Assembly: GCA_031763025.1 (NCBI GenBank)
Contig: JASSKH010000001.1
Coordinates: 12,627,102-12,691,101, forward strand
Origin: Macrocystis pyrifera
Lineage: Eukaryota; Sar; Phaeophyceae; Laminariales; Laminariaceae
DNA length: 64,000 nucleotides
Reading direction: 5' to 3'
The notes under the pieces are model-generated. The model did not search any database. It had not been told where the DNA came from and saw nothing but the letters and a program-made list of their open reading frames with translations. Each line of letters opens with the position of its first letter. Positions within the stretch are counted from its first letter, which is position 1. The translations under genes were made by a program, and so were the position numbers. This document shows positions 49,639-62,800 of this stretch, piece by piece.

Positions 49639-52185
49639 GCTTCTACCTGGCCAATAGGAAAGCAAAAGTAGACAGATGCCCTCAACCGTATATACTACGT
49701 AGCCTGTACATTTTACAAAATCATCAGTATGGTCGTAGGTAATAGTTGTAATGGTGTATATTAACAGTAACAGTACAGTAGTCATTCCCCCAACTCGTGG
49801 TACCGCTTGCATGCTACGTCGCCGTTGTATCGAAGTTTACCAGTATTATAGGAGCAACAGCTCTAGTAGGTATTGCAGTGTAATATTTATTCATGTTGCT
49901 TCTACCTGGATTGCATCTACGTATTACTGGTGGTGGTGCAAATATAATAGCAACAGTATTACGCATAGCAGTCATGCCCCAATCCATGGTACGGCGTGGT
50001 TACTAGACCTCTCTGAGGTCGTGTCTATTTTGTAGGAGCGAGTAGTGCTTAGTAGTATAGTTAGTAGTCGTAGTAGTACTGTGGTGGTAGTGTACCAGGC
50101 AGTATTCCTTAGAGAGTATGCTGCTTCTACCTGTGCTGCATCTGCGTAGTAGTGGTAGTGATGAAAAGCAACGGTATACCAGGTATATAGTAGTCAACCC
50201 ATGCTACCGCGAACATGTAATAGCGTAGTTTACTCCACAGAAAGAGTAGTACTTAGTTCCTGCCGACTACTATTATTAATTATTACTCTTTCCTTCGAGC
50301 AACACGCTAACGCATGGCCCCTGTTTCCGCCAAGAACAGCTATGCGGGTGTTACCTGTGAGACCCTTTTCGCCTTGCGACGCCCCCGGGTTTTTTACGTT
50401 ACCCACATCCCGAAGGGGAAAATCGTACAGTATATACACGATCGATATCAGTCACAAACTATTTACATCAATATGTTACAGGTTAAACACTTGGCTTATT
50501 CACTACTCTACTAGCAAGTGAAAACGCGAGAACTCACTGGGATCGGCGCAAAGCCGAACTCCACAGTATGCTTTGGGCGCAACCAGTATTCAACTGCGCC
50601 TGTTAATTAATCCACGCAAAACCCATGTACCGAGAAAAATCCAAAAGTTCGAAGGAATCACATATAGAATACGCGCGCTCGGTTTATCACAATACTTGTA
50701 AAATTCGGTAAAAATGGAATATAGACGAGGCGTATTACGCAGCTTGCAAAGTTGAGTATCAAGTATTTAATCAGTAGAAAACTCATAGCTGACGTATTTC
50801 AAAATTTATAAAATATAAAACAAGAGAAAAAACGGTTGGAACAACTGTAGCATTAGTGCGGAATGCTTTGCTGCCACAAAAACCTGACTACAGGAGCATT
50901 CACCGTGATAGTTTCTGCGACGAACTCGTCGTACCCACCCAAAACGTACGTATACAGGTATCTTGATACCCCAATGTGGAATCTGGCATACCCATGTACA
51001 ATATATAACAAATGATCCACAGTATTTCAAACGGCACAAAACACATCCCAGTAACCTACAGCACGGTAGTAGTTTAAGATATTTGTCATCTAGGGTACAC
51101 AATGGGGAGAAATTGATCATCTCCTCGGGTGTGCGCTACGGGAAATCACAACGACAGCACCCTAATAAATATATCCACACACAAAAAGCAACACAACCAC
51201 AGAAGTGACGTCGAGGGCTAAGATATCAGAACACCAGTGACACCGGTAAAGCAGCGCATCAGCACATCAACGTAACCAGGATAGAAGTGGTATCAGTGAC
51301 ATCAGAACGCCCACAACGTACTATAAGGATATCACTACCACAGCATCGGAACAAGCCTAAAAACCCAGACTTTAGTCGACCCCTTCGGCTACCGCACCCT
51401 AACTGCCGCACTGATCTAAATACGAACGCTGTGCATAAAAACGCGGTGTAGTTCAAAGAGGTTGTGAGACAGTGTAGGCCTTGGAACGGATGCACAAATC
51501 CCCAGGCCTAGCTAGTCTGTGCCGAATATGATAGTACAACACAATTGACCTACCGAGTTATTTTCTTTCGTTTCTCTTCTTCGTATGATGTGTGTACGGT
51601 ATGACATAGCATTCTCCGCTGTACTTACCTCATACCTGGTACGTGGCAACGTAGTATCTCTGCGTTCTAGTTTTGTGACCACATAACTTTAATCTCTCTA
51701 GGATTGGAAAATCGGCACGGACACTGGTTGTGCTGGATGTCGACGCGTAGAAAGAACGGTTTCACGTGAAGAATACACACATCAGGCGAATAGGTCAGGT
51801 TTTGGCGGACACAGTTTGGACAAAACATCATATTTTTACTGCCCCTTTCGTGCTGAATTTATACACGATATTCGTTTTAAATACCAGGTATTCTTATTGT
51901 TTTACAGTGTTACACTTAGCTTTTGTCGAAAAAAATGTGGTTCGGAGACGACGTTCAGTTTTCACGTTAACTCCGCTGACCTTCCTTCACCACGCAACTA
52001 TATTGGGTATACGTGTCAACGTGCGTACATACATGCCCTCCTTATCCAAAATGCTCCGTACGTTTGGCACGATAATAGTAGGGCGCAAGCCACAGGCTGG
52101 ACGAGCATGCTGTTTTTCGTCGCCATTGTCGCAAAATACGCACCAGAACCGAGTCCACGGCCGTCCATATTGAGTGAGCTGTTCA
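49639..52185 (+). repeat. Repeat element R, tandem unit I of copy 2
   Basis: From 49989 it is near-identical to positions 1-1983. After about 51986 it diverges from copy 1, for example TTCACCACGCAACTA here where copy 1 and unit II read ATCACCACATGACTACCA. It contains an internal extra ~225-bp repeat around the words GCTTCTACCTG at 49639, 49899 and 50121. No gene is supported. Confidence 0.7.
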
Positions 52186-52320
52186 TCTAGTGCCCACTCG
52201 AAGCGGCCAGTACCACACAACAACATGTCAATACACATACAGATCATTTACCACAAATACAGTGATGTTTGGTAGAACGGCGGCTCATCATCCGGGTGAT
52301 TGATTTCACGCGCAAGAAAT
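52186..52320 (+). repeat. Dispersed block S, copy 2
   Basis: It matches 37692-37827 and lies exactly at the junction between R units I and II, where unit I homology to copy 1 stops (after CTGTTCATC) and unit II begins (GGCTCC). Confidence 0.65.
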
Positions 52321-54559
52321 GGCTCCCTCGGTCCGTCTACCTCTCTGCATACTGCTTCTACCTGGTCAATAGAAAAGCAGAAGTAGACAGATGCCCTCAA
52401 CCGTATATACTACGTAGCCTGTACATTTTACAAAATCATCAGTATGGTCGTAGGTAGTAGTTGTAGTGGTTGTGCATTAACAGTAACAGTAGTCGTTCCC
52501 TCAACTCATGGTACCGCTTGCATACTACGTCGCCGTTGTATCGAAGTTTTAGTATTATAGGAACAACAACAGTAGCATCAGTAGGTATTGTAGTGTAACA
52601 TTTATTCATGCTGCTTCTACCTGTACTACGTCTCCGTAGTAGTGGTAGTGGTGTAAACTAACGGTATACCAGGTGCATATCAATTCGTAGTCAACCCATG
52701 CTACCGCGTACATGTAGTAGTGTAGTATCCGCCACAAAAAGAGTAGTACTTAGTTCCTGCAGACAGCTAGTATTAACTGTTACATTTTCTTTCAAGCAAC
52801 ACGAAAACCCATCGCCCCCGTTTCCGCCAAGAACCGCTCTACGGGTGTTACCTGTGACTCCCTTTTCGGCTTGCGACGGCCCCGGGATTTTTACGTTACC
52901 CATATCTCGAAGGGGGACCTTGTACAGTATATACACGATCGATATCAATCGCAAACTATTTACATCAATATGTTGCAGGTTAAACACTTGACTTATTCAC
53001 TACTCTACTTGTAAGTGAGAACGCGAGAACTCACTGGGATCGGTGCAAAGCTGAACTCTACAGCATGCTTCGGACGCCACCTGTGTTCAGCTGTGCCTGT
53101 TAATCTAATCCACGAATAACTGAAAATTTACGTAACCAAAGCAAACCCATGTACCGAGAGAAATCCCAAAGTTCGAATATATATAACAAGATAAAAAACG
53201 GTTGGAACAACTGTAGCATTAGTGTGGGATGCTTTCCTGCCACAATAACCTGACTACAGGAGCATTCACCGTGGTAGTTTCTGCTACGAACTTGTCGTAC
53301 ACACCAGGTACGTACCTATACGGGTAGCTTGATACCCCAATATGGAATCTGACACACCCATGTACAACACATAACAAATGATCTACAGTATTTCAAGCGG
53401 CACAAAACACATCCCAGTAACCTACAGCACGGTAGTAGTTTAAGATAGTTGTCATCTACGGAACACAACGTGGAGAAAATTATCATCTCCTCGGGTGTGC
53501 GCTACGGGAAATCACAACGAGAGCACCCTAATAAATATATCAACACGCAAAAATCAACACAACCACAGAAGTGACGTCAATGGCTAAGATATCAGCACAC
53601 CAGTGACACCGGTAAAGCAGCGCATCGGCACATCAATCTAACGACGATGGAAGTGCTATCGGTGACATCAGAACTCCCACAAAGTACTATAAGGATAGCT
53701 CCCACAACGTACCATGAGGATAGCACCACCGCAGCATCGAGGCAAGCCCACAAACCCAGACTTTAGTCGACCCCTTGGGCTACTGCACCCTAACTTCCAC
53801 ACTGATCTAAATACGAACGTTGTGCATAAAAACGCGGGTGTAGTTCAAAAGGGTTGTGAGACAGTGTAGGCCTTGGAACGAATGCACAGATTCCGTGGCC
53901 TAGCTAGTCCGTGACGAATTTGATTGTACGACATTATTGCCCTACCGAGTTATTTTCTTTCGTTCCTCTTTTTCGTATGATGTGTCGTACGATGTGGCAT
54001 TGCATTGGCCGCTGTGCTTACCTTATACGTGGCAACGTAGTAACTCTGCGTTGTAGTTTTGTGACCACAAACGTTTATCTCTCTAGGATTGGAAAATCGG
54101 CACGGACAATGGTTGTGCTGGATGTCGACCGGTAGACAGAACGGCTTAATGTGAAGGACATACGCAGCAGTTGAAAGGTTCCGTTTGGCAGACACAGTTC
54201 GGACGAAACATAATAAATTTACTATCCCTTTCGTGCTGAATTAATACACGATAATCGTATTAAATACCAGGTATTTCTTATTGTTTTACAGTATGACACT
54301 TCGCTTTTGTCGAAAAAAATGTGGTTCGGAGACGACGTTCAATTTTCACGTCAACTCCGCTGACCTTCCATCACCACATGACTACCATTTTGGGTATACG
54401 TGTCAACGTGCGTACATACATGCCCTCCTTACCCAAAATGCTCCGTACGTTTGGCATGAAAACAGTAGGGTGCAAACCACAGGCTGGACGAGAATGCTGG
54501 TTTTCGTCACCATTGTCGCAAAATACGCACCAGTCCACGGCCGTCCATATTGCGTGAGC
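52321..54559 (+). repeat. Repeat element R, tandem unit II of copy 2
   Basis: 52321-54260 is a clearly diverged relative of 49281-51880, with many substitutions and a small internal deletion near 53130-53180. From about 54350 onward it is near-identical to copy 1 beyond position 1983. The segment 52321-52365 is the empty site of the SINE-like insertion at 49312-49629. Confidence 0.7.
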
Positions 54560-54777
54560 TGTTCATCATATTATCCACCTCGTACTACACCAACTTCGCT
54601 GCCTACATATACTGCCATTTATGTTTTGATAGAGCAGACGTCGTAGTGTTGAAGCCAATATTGCCACAGCAGTATTCTAACCAAGGTACATCTAATACAA
54701 GTACATATTCGCACGAAGTATATTTATATATTCTATTGGATATCAACACTAAAGATGAAGTATATTTTAATGAAGCA

Positions 54778-55002
54778 AGGCCGACGCCCATTTCCATGAA
54801 GAAAACGGCCGAGGCCGACACAAAGTCCACAAAATTCGAAGAATCTGGACAGCAACTAACGCGCAAGGTGAGCAAGACGAACAACACTTCGCCATGCGTA
54901 CTACAATTGATAATCCTTGAAGGCGTGATCATAATGTTTATTCTTCCACCACGCATGGAGTGGATGGCAACGCCAATATTTTCTGGGGTGTGTGGAAAGT
55001 AC
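54778..55002 (+). other. Conserved 75-codon block, copy in unit 5
   Basis: It is almost identical to 2416-2640, with only a few substitutions (for example GTA to GCA and CAC to CGC). The surrounding long frame of copy 1 is broken here. Confidence 0.45.
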
Positions 55003-55907
55003 CCCCAATCAATGGAGTTGACAAATAGAATTTATACACATATATTTTAGAAAACTCTTAACAACTAGCTGTGAGATCGAGAATTTCGTAAAAAAAAACA
55101 TACACCAGAGATATGAAAGCCGTGCGTGAAGCTTGGATCGTGGATCGTACTGCGGAATTTATATGGCCTCATGCAGGAAACACACACCGTATATGAGCGA
55201 CACAAAATCTGAAGCGCCAAATTCCAGGAGTAGGTGTGTCTATAACGTGGAAAAAAGAAATACATTCATATTTCCAAGGTTGCACGGATAGGGAGTTTTC
55301 CGCTGTGTTTTCTGTACCATGTACCTGTTATTGTTACCGTTTGAGATTAGCATGAAGATAGATAGAATTTTTATCATTACTGTCGAGCGGTATTAAGCAA
55401 TAATCTTACGTGTCTATCGCCCAGGTACCTGGAAAGACGGTATGGGTGGGTGAAAAAAAAAAAAACTTTTTTTCTATACCCTGATAGTTAGTTTCCGTTG
55501 GTGAGGAGTGGTTCCAGTATGTACCACGTGCACGGAGACGTAGTAATTTGTTCAACTATACAATAGGTGCTCAAAATCGCATTTGTGTTCCATATCAAAA
55601 GGAGGGCATGTGCTCAAAGCTGCTCATACTTTACCGAAATGGTACGTACATATAAAATGACACCTGAAATCCTTGCACTGTCTTCCAAGGCACTGATGTG
55701 TCAAATATGTGGACATGAACAGCGATGAAACTGCACAATTAATATATTTAATATTATTGTTGTTATTATGCTAGCCTTCCGACCATACAGCGTAGATTAC
55801 TAGTTAGTCTGAATGCGGATCGACCAGCCTTGAATCTATTCTGGCCTTAATGACTGTACATTGGTTGTACGGACAACGCTTTTGAACTTAGAGGCACAAA
55901 TATGCCC

Positions 55908-55929
55908 GCGGCGAGTGTGCCTCGTCACG
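55908..55929 (+). promoter_or_regulatory. Conserved upstream GC-rich element, gene A'
   Basis: It has one substitution (GCGGCGAGTG) relative to gene A and lies 366 bp before the ATG. Confidence 0.45.
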
Positions 55930-56120
55930 CCATTTACCACTAGGATGATAGGTTAACAAAAGTCATACTTTCATTTTCTGCATGGTATTGGTACAAGGAC
56001 GTAACAAGAGGCCCTTGATGATCGGAGGAATCAGACAACTGCCACAAGCCATTACTCCGAAGAAATAAGTTGTCTTTTCCGAGGACGGATCATTGAGACA
56101 CGATTGTCACACAGTAAAGA

Positions 56121-56273
56121 AAACGGAACTGTGGTCGCGGAAACATTGAAGTAAAGTTTACCCACCGACAGCAACGAAGTCTGGGTACCCACCGCCCCAC
56201 TCCTGTCTTCTCGTCTCCAAACCACCTCTTCATCTACCTCGTACTACATTCTTCTACCCAAGGCTCTGTCATC
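56121..56273 (+). promoter_or_regulatory. Proximal promoter / 5' leader, gene A'
   Basis: It is essentially identical to 3765-3917, with one substitution noted (GGAATTG to GGAACTG). Confidence 0.5.
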
Positions 56274-59200
56274 ATGCGTGCCTTCGCTATCCTGGCCACC
56301 ATTTACGCTGCTACAGTCGGCACTACCTCAGGTATTTTTTCAGAAGAAATAGCTCTGATACAATCCATGTACGTAAGTTAATACGGAGAGACGAGATAAA
56401 CGTAGAAATATAGTACTGATCATATTTGTAGATACGTACTTGATTAACGAGTCTCGTAGTTCCGTGATAACGCTGACATCAATATCAGTTGAGCTCTACA
56501 GTACGCTATGGCGCGTATCCCGTCCTAACAAGTAAGCTTTCAACTGTGTGGCTTCACATTTGGAATACCAGGTTGACCGTTTACGGATATAGTACGTTTG
56601 TTTGTTCTTGTTTGGCATGGCGCCGAATGTCGGGCATCTTTCGAATACTATGTATTTGTGGTGTTATAGGCGACAGATCCGAGCCACTCTGCACTATTCA
56701 TGAAACCGTTGTGTACAACGAGGGCATGCAGTACGCATATGCTTCCGAACGAAAAAAAACTACGGGTCTGGAGAGTTGTCACAACTGCAACATCTTTGAT
56801 ATAAATTGACTTATCTGCTTGCAAGGAAGACCGCCGTGTGTGTTCAACTGTATACTAAGGTCCACGGTTTGGTGGTTAATGGCAACCATGCGTTCGTTGA
56901 GGGCGTGTGATTTGGAATGGTTGCGGTAGCAGTAACAAACGTCATCTCAATCGCTTCGCGAAAGTCATCCAACATTTACGAAGCCAATGCAAAAACCGGG
57001 GTGCAAGGTTTACAGAATAGCAAACGCGTGTAGAAGGCACAGAGCTGACAATTCCCGCACGATCGAAAATATTGACCAGTCCGTGGATTTGCCAAGCTAA
57101 AACGTCGCTGCTTCATGAGTAGTATGGGTATTCATTTCTCGAAGTTAAGTGAGTACTTAACGCTGATGGTGGGTTTGAGTGCACAACCCTGTGCACGGTA
57201 TGAAGTGTATATTGATGACTTGGCTATTCACGGCCAAGCAAAAGCCACGCGAAGGGCTTTATACAAATCCAAGCCCCGACAGTTGTAACTCTCGAACACC
57301 CGACCAGTACAAACAGGAGTCAAATGGCTTATGAAGCACGTACGAAAATAGTTTAAATTTGTGCCCCCACGCCCAACTACCCGTACTTTGTACACCGCCA
57401 TATCAGCCCTCGTCGAGGCGGGCGACAGGACCTGGGTAGACGTAGATGCCAATGGCTACGACACCCGGACGTCTGGGAATGGCTGCAGCCCGAATGGGTG
57501 CGTGCCGTACAACACCCGGGACAACGATATCTGGGCAAACTCTCGCTGGTCTTGCAAGGGTGAAATCCTCGATAGCTCTGATGAGGACGACGGGTGCTGC
57601 ATCACGTATTACTTCAAGGTTGCCCAAGATCTTGTCAGCATGAGCATCGCCTTCCACAAGGGGGACGAAAACACCCGGACGCTGGACGTGTTCGACAACG
57701 GCAAACCCCACAGCACCATCACGTCCAGCGGCAACACGCTTGATTACCAGTACTTCAACCTTTACACCGACGAAACCAAGGACCTCAAGCTTTGCCTCGA
57801 CGACCCTAGGTGGTACACGGACGTGTGGCTGAGCATCACCGAGGTGGGACGGGGGGGGGCACTAGCGCAGGGAAGCCAGGCAATAGCCAAGATATTTAAT
57901 CTACAATTTCGCGGACAGAAATGACCTTCTGTCATGAGTAGAAATTTATTGTTGGGAAAAACGTCCTAGGCCGGTGTCATACGTATGATGGCTACACGGT
58001 ACACTCCGTCCAGGGGTCGACGTTTGCACTACAAGTTGATGAGCTGATCGTGCTAATCAACGCAACACGTTTCCCGAACGGAAACTTGAATATTCGTTTC
58101 TTGTTAAGGTCTTGCTTGTAGTTGTTGGAAACAATGCGTACATTCATGTTTTGCGTATATAATCCTTGCGAACATCCAATCCTTTGCCTGCCAATAAAAG
58201 TATACAAACTACACCCCGTTTAGACGGGAAATCGTCTTGTCAGTACTGTGTAGGTCTCCATTAAAATAACTACACGACTGAAATATCGTCTTTGATATTC
58301 AAATACGAGAATTTCCAGCACACACAGCGGAAGAGAACACTGTGAAGTGAATACCCATGTACACGCATATCCTGATGCAATCCAGACTGTCGAAATGACT
58401 CGGGGGAGAGCTAATGGAGACGTTCATTGATGCACGAAGCATAGATAGGTGCCTCGCGAAAACGTCATAGCCGTTAGACCATTTATTCATTTTTATCGAT
58501 AACTTCGTTTATAGGGATCTCTGCGCCTCCAAGGTGTACAGCTCGTTCTGACGAAGGTTTATTATGTACTATTAATAGATGTCCTCATCTCCCACGCCAG
58601 AAGTATGGGGATTTGTTTGTAACTTCCAAAGTCTACCAGGACCGCGGAGCTGTAGGTTTGCTGAGGTTTGGCCTAGTTGCCGATTATTATGTTTCCTGTA
58701 TTCCAACGCACATATGATTGTGATTGTTGAAATATTTCTGCCACATAGCCGTAGGATTGCCGTGGCCATTAGGGTCTCAACGTCAGCGAAACATATTGAT
58801 TTCCTGGCCAAAAAATGATGTTCGTCTGGAGTAATTATAGGAGTGCCTCGATGACATCTCGATTATTTGTGTGGCGTAGTCCATTTAGTTGACACCAAAA
58901 TCAAACACCGGGGCAAACATGCGAAATTCACACTTGCTATCGTAAAGATGAATCACCACCAATGTGAAACTCCATGGATTTGTCGAACTTGCAAACTGTT
59001 GTGATAGAGACGTTGACAACACGAGCGGATTGCCGTCATACACGTTTAATCGAGGCTACATATATTTTTCCCAACGCGTCATAGCAGCATTGCACCTGTG
59101 GGGATACGACACGGCATAGTTACTCACCGGGTCGGTTTATTCAGTGGTGGTTGGCGTAGTGTACGTTTCGTTTATCTAACAAATGCTTAGTACGTGGCTC

Positions 59201-59868
59201 GCATATCTCTTGGGTAGTACTTATTATCTTATGGTAAGTGAACCCAAAGGACGATAAAGAAGCATGCACCTGAGTGCCATGGTACATACCTGAACGTCAC
59301 GGTGAACACTTGTTACTCCCAATAGCCGCCATATTCCCACCAATACTTGGGCAGTGCTGACAAAAGCGATCTTGCAATCCATGGAAAAAAGGGGTTCGGG
59401 TCTAACCTCTAGACGGACACCCCGTTGTTAATTCGTTTGACATGCACCATACCCGCCGAGGTGGCAATGCGCGCAATAGGTATATGTAACATACATAAAT
59501 GTTACACGCAGTACGTGTAATATGATATATATATATGGCAAACAATCCCGACAGTAGTACGTATCTTGCAGCACCGCGATCAAATGGAGGCACTATACGT
59601 CGAGGATATGAGTTTGGACACATGTGCGCACACTATAATGTTTGGTTGGCCGCCTACCCCAGCTATCACCATTGTTTGCCAGTACAGCCCGGGTGGTGGA
59701 GGGGGGGGTGGACGTACGATGACAACGCCACTCATTTCTTCCCTGTGGACCATGTCATCTAGTGGTCGGCCATTTCTTTGGTCGCCGGTGTACTTATCTA
59801 AATGTCTCCCCTCTGTGTGATCCCACAACCCTCGTTCCGTCTTTCAGGTGCAGTTCTGGGTGGAGTAA
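56274..59868 (+). CDS. Secreted discoidin/CBM32-like single-domain protein, copy A' (3 exons)
   Basis: Exons are 56274-56331, 57407-57843 and 59848-59868, with the same phases and splice motifs as copy A and 171 codons plus stop. The signal peptide is identical to that of A. The mature protein differs from A at four residues: W29 (the family consensus), N49 (giving CSPNGC), P120 (GKPHS) and N129 (SGNTL). The last three remove basic or imidazole side chains on one copy, so surface or ligand-site divergence is possible. Intron 1 is 1075 bp because the mobile insertion of A is absent. The G run after the exon-2 donor (GTGGGACGG) differs slightly in length from that of A. Confidence 0.85.
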
Positions 59869-62800
59869 CACATCAAATATTTCTTTCAAGGCCTGGACAC
59901 CCTTTAGCTGAGACCCCACTACGTGTTTCCATCTACGTCGTCGGGTGTTTGTTCGGCTATAGACTACTAGCGTTGTAAGGGTGCAGTAGATTATAGCCGT
60001 CGATATGATGCGCGGTTTTTAGCGACGATGTATTCCATCGAGGGATGCACGTAATGGCCTATCCGGTCGTTTGAGGGCATCTGTACTGACTGGATGTTGC
60101 GCCTAGATGTTTGGTATTCACAAACAGTGAAGTGGAGATGTCGTCAGTTGCATGACTTCGGTGTCCACATAAAGAGCGCCACAGGTTACGCAGCGATTGA
60201 ACGTTGGATTGTGCGAAACGAGTATCATCACGGCTGGGTTCGGACGATTGTTGTCAAGGTTGTCAGTTAGCGGTGATAACTTTGTTGCTTATGGTCAAGC
60301 CCAACGAATGACGCAGGAGTGTATCTCTGTGGCATACTAAGCAACGGCCTGGGTATGGTAAAGGAGGCGATATGTATGAGAGCACGGGGGGTTTGTTCCA
60401 GATAGGCACTGTCGGTCGCACGAAAAGGGTATCATCGTTCTCCAGCGTGTATGTGCATTTGGTCACCAATCCGCAGTGAAGGAAGCCCGGCCCGCTTGGA
60501 AAGCGGTCCGATCTTTGTGAGGGCTCGAAATGAATCAAACGAATACTCGTACTTACAAATGTTACCTGCTACGGCCTCGTCTGGGATCATGGTTGTGAAT
60601 GCTTGCAAACGATTGCCACGAACGCTTGGTGATTTCATGCTTAACCAATTACGGACTGCGGTCTGTCTTTCTGCAAAACCTCCTTTGAATTTGACTCGGT
60701 TGCCCCCCAAAGGCGACTGCAGTACGAACGGCGTTAATGCCGAAGCTCTAGCGACTGGTACCATCGTCGTAGGCTCTTGAGATGGCCTCGGTTGCCATAA
60801 ATACAATAATGTCAGTGGGAATCCTCGTGTTTACTCTTTGGTAAGCTGCGCGGTTATATTCTTATTGATAGTTCATGCAGGAGAACGAGGCCTCGTTGGA
60901 TCGTTCCCACCGCCTTCTACTGACACTGGGAACTTCGATTTCATCATTTGGGTCACATTCTTCCCCATCGCCGTCATGATGGTACCGACGTCGCCTCGGA
61001 ATGTGTGTGGGCACGCCACGTTTTGTTATACCATCGACACAGTAGTGGCCTCTGCCGGTATGTCGGAAACAGTTGAGAGTGCGGAAGGAAGCACAAAGCG
61101 TGTCCGCGACGTTGTTGTGTGTTCACCTCAGTTTTGAGACATACGTCAGTAAAAGAAAATCGACTTTTGTACGTGCAGTTTAGGGTGCAAATGTTAGTGA
61201 TACTATCGCGGTGGCTATATCCTAAATATGGTTGTGCCAAACATGAGGAACGCGACGTTGTGCTGGCATGGAGCAACTGCAAAAATATTTCAATTCCAAA
61301 ATTGCTCCGCGTAAAAGAAAAACGGTATGATGAGAAGACCACGTACTATTGACTCTCTAAGTGTTGTTTATCCCCCCAAAGCTTCACTAGAGCGCATCGA
61401 TAGTTAAATGCTCACGCACATAGGACTTTGCCCTTCATTTCTTGTTGGATGCACTAGTCTTTTACGGAATCAGTGACTCCTCCATCGAACCGACACAGTC
61501 CATTGCGTGTCGAGTAATTAACCTTTCCCAGCGGCTTCAAATAAACTTCACAGAAGGTCCGCATATTTCGCCACAGGGTCTCCTTGGGCCAGGAGCGTCA
61601 CAATACCATAACCCAGATGTTGTACCTTACTACTATCAAGAGGAAAAGTTTTTGAAGTTACATGGACCATCTTGTACGACGTTGCAGCACGATTCGATTT
61701 AGCTAGTGCGCGTGTTGTTCGTACCCCCGATAGGATGTATTCGCAAACATAGTAAGCGTCATTCTGCAATGGTCACCGTTAGGAAAATTATTAACGGGGT
61801 CCATCCCACATTTTGAGCACCCAGGCATCCAGAAGTCGGCAGAGGGTAGTGTAGGCTGTCCCGGTATGTATTCCCGAGGTTTGCAGTAGGGTGTGTAGTG
61901 AGTCAAAAGCTAACAACGAGAGAATCGAAATGACTGTACCTTAACAAATGTTTGAAGGTTTCTCAGGAATCTGGCAACCACGATTTCAGAGGCCAGAAAA
62001 ATAAGTTATACTCATACGTCTATGCGGGACCCAAAAAGTGCGTGGTGGCCAGCGACATAGTTCTGGTACGGTATGCCGGACGGACATATACCCAAAGGTT
62101 GTTTTGGGCAATCACCGTGTAACCTTTTGACAAATATATTTTGTGGGTGAATTTGATGACTATCACCGCAACAACGTAATCCAGGTTTTTTCTAGGGTAC
62201 ATGAATGCGGAAGTAGTGGCTTATTCAGACTTCCGACATAACCGGTACGCATGAGGTAAGAGGCTCGCTCGCCGGCGTGGGCATATACCAGGCGCCAATT
62301 GATCAAGTTGAATGCTTGGTCAGGTACTGAGCGGCACCCACTGTCCTACGTTCGACGACAAGGGAGGTGTGACCGGGCAGCGTTCGAGTTCAATACCGCA
62401 AACGAACGTAGCCTTCAGTATATCGCGCATCTATCCCTCTCCATAAACATCAGAGACAATGAGACATTCGATTTGACTTCGCAACTGCTTGGAATTGGGG
62501 TGTAGTACGATCAATACCATCATGTTGAGAACACAGCGATATTGGTGCGCTGCAGGTGTACGAGGTACACTACCGTACTGTACTACAACTAAGAGGCTAA
62601 CCACCTCAAACGTATAGTTTAATGTTCGACCAAACCACCCTAGGATGGGCTGCAGCGACAGCAAGGAAACATTTGAAAACAAGGCTGCGCTAGTTCCGCC
62701 ATACTCAGCTGTTGATGACGACACATATATCCCTCGTCGTACGGAGGCTCTGTGATTGTCTCAAAACAGACATTCTGTCAAGTATAGGTTCGGATGTTAG

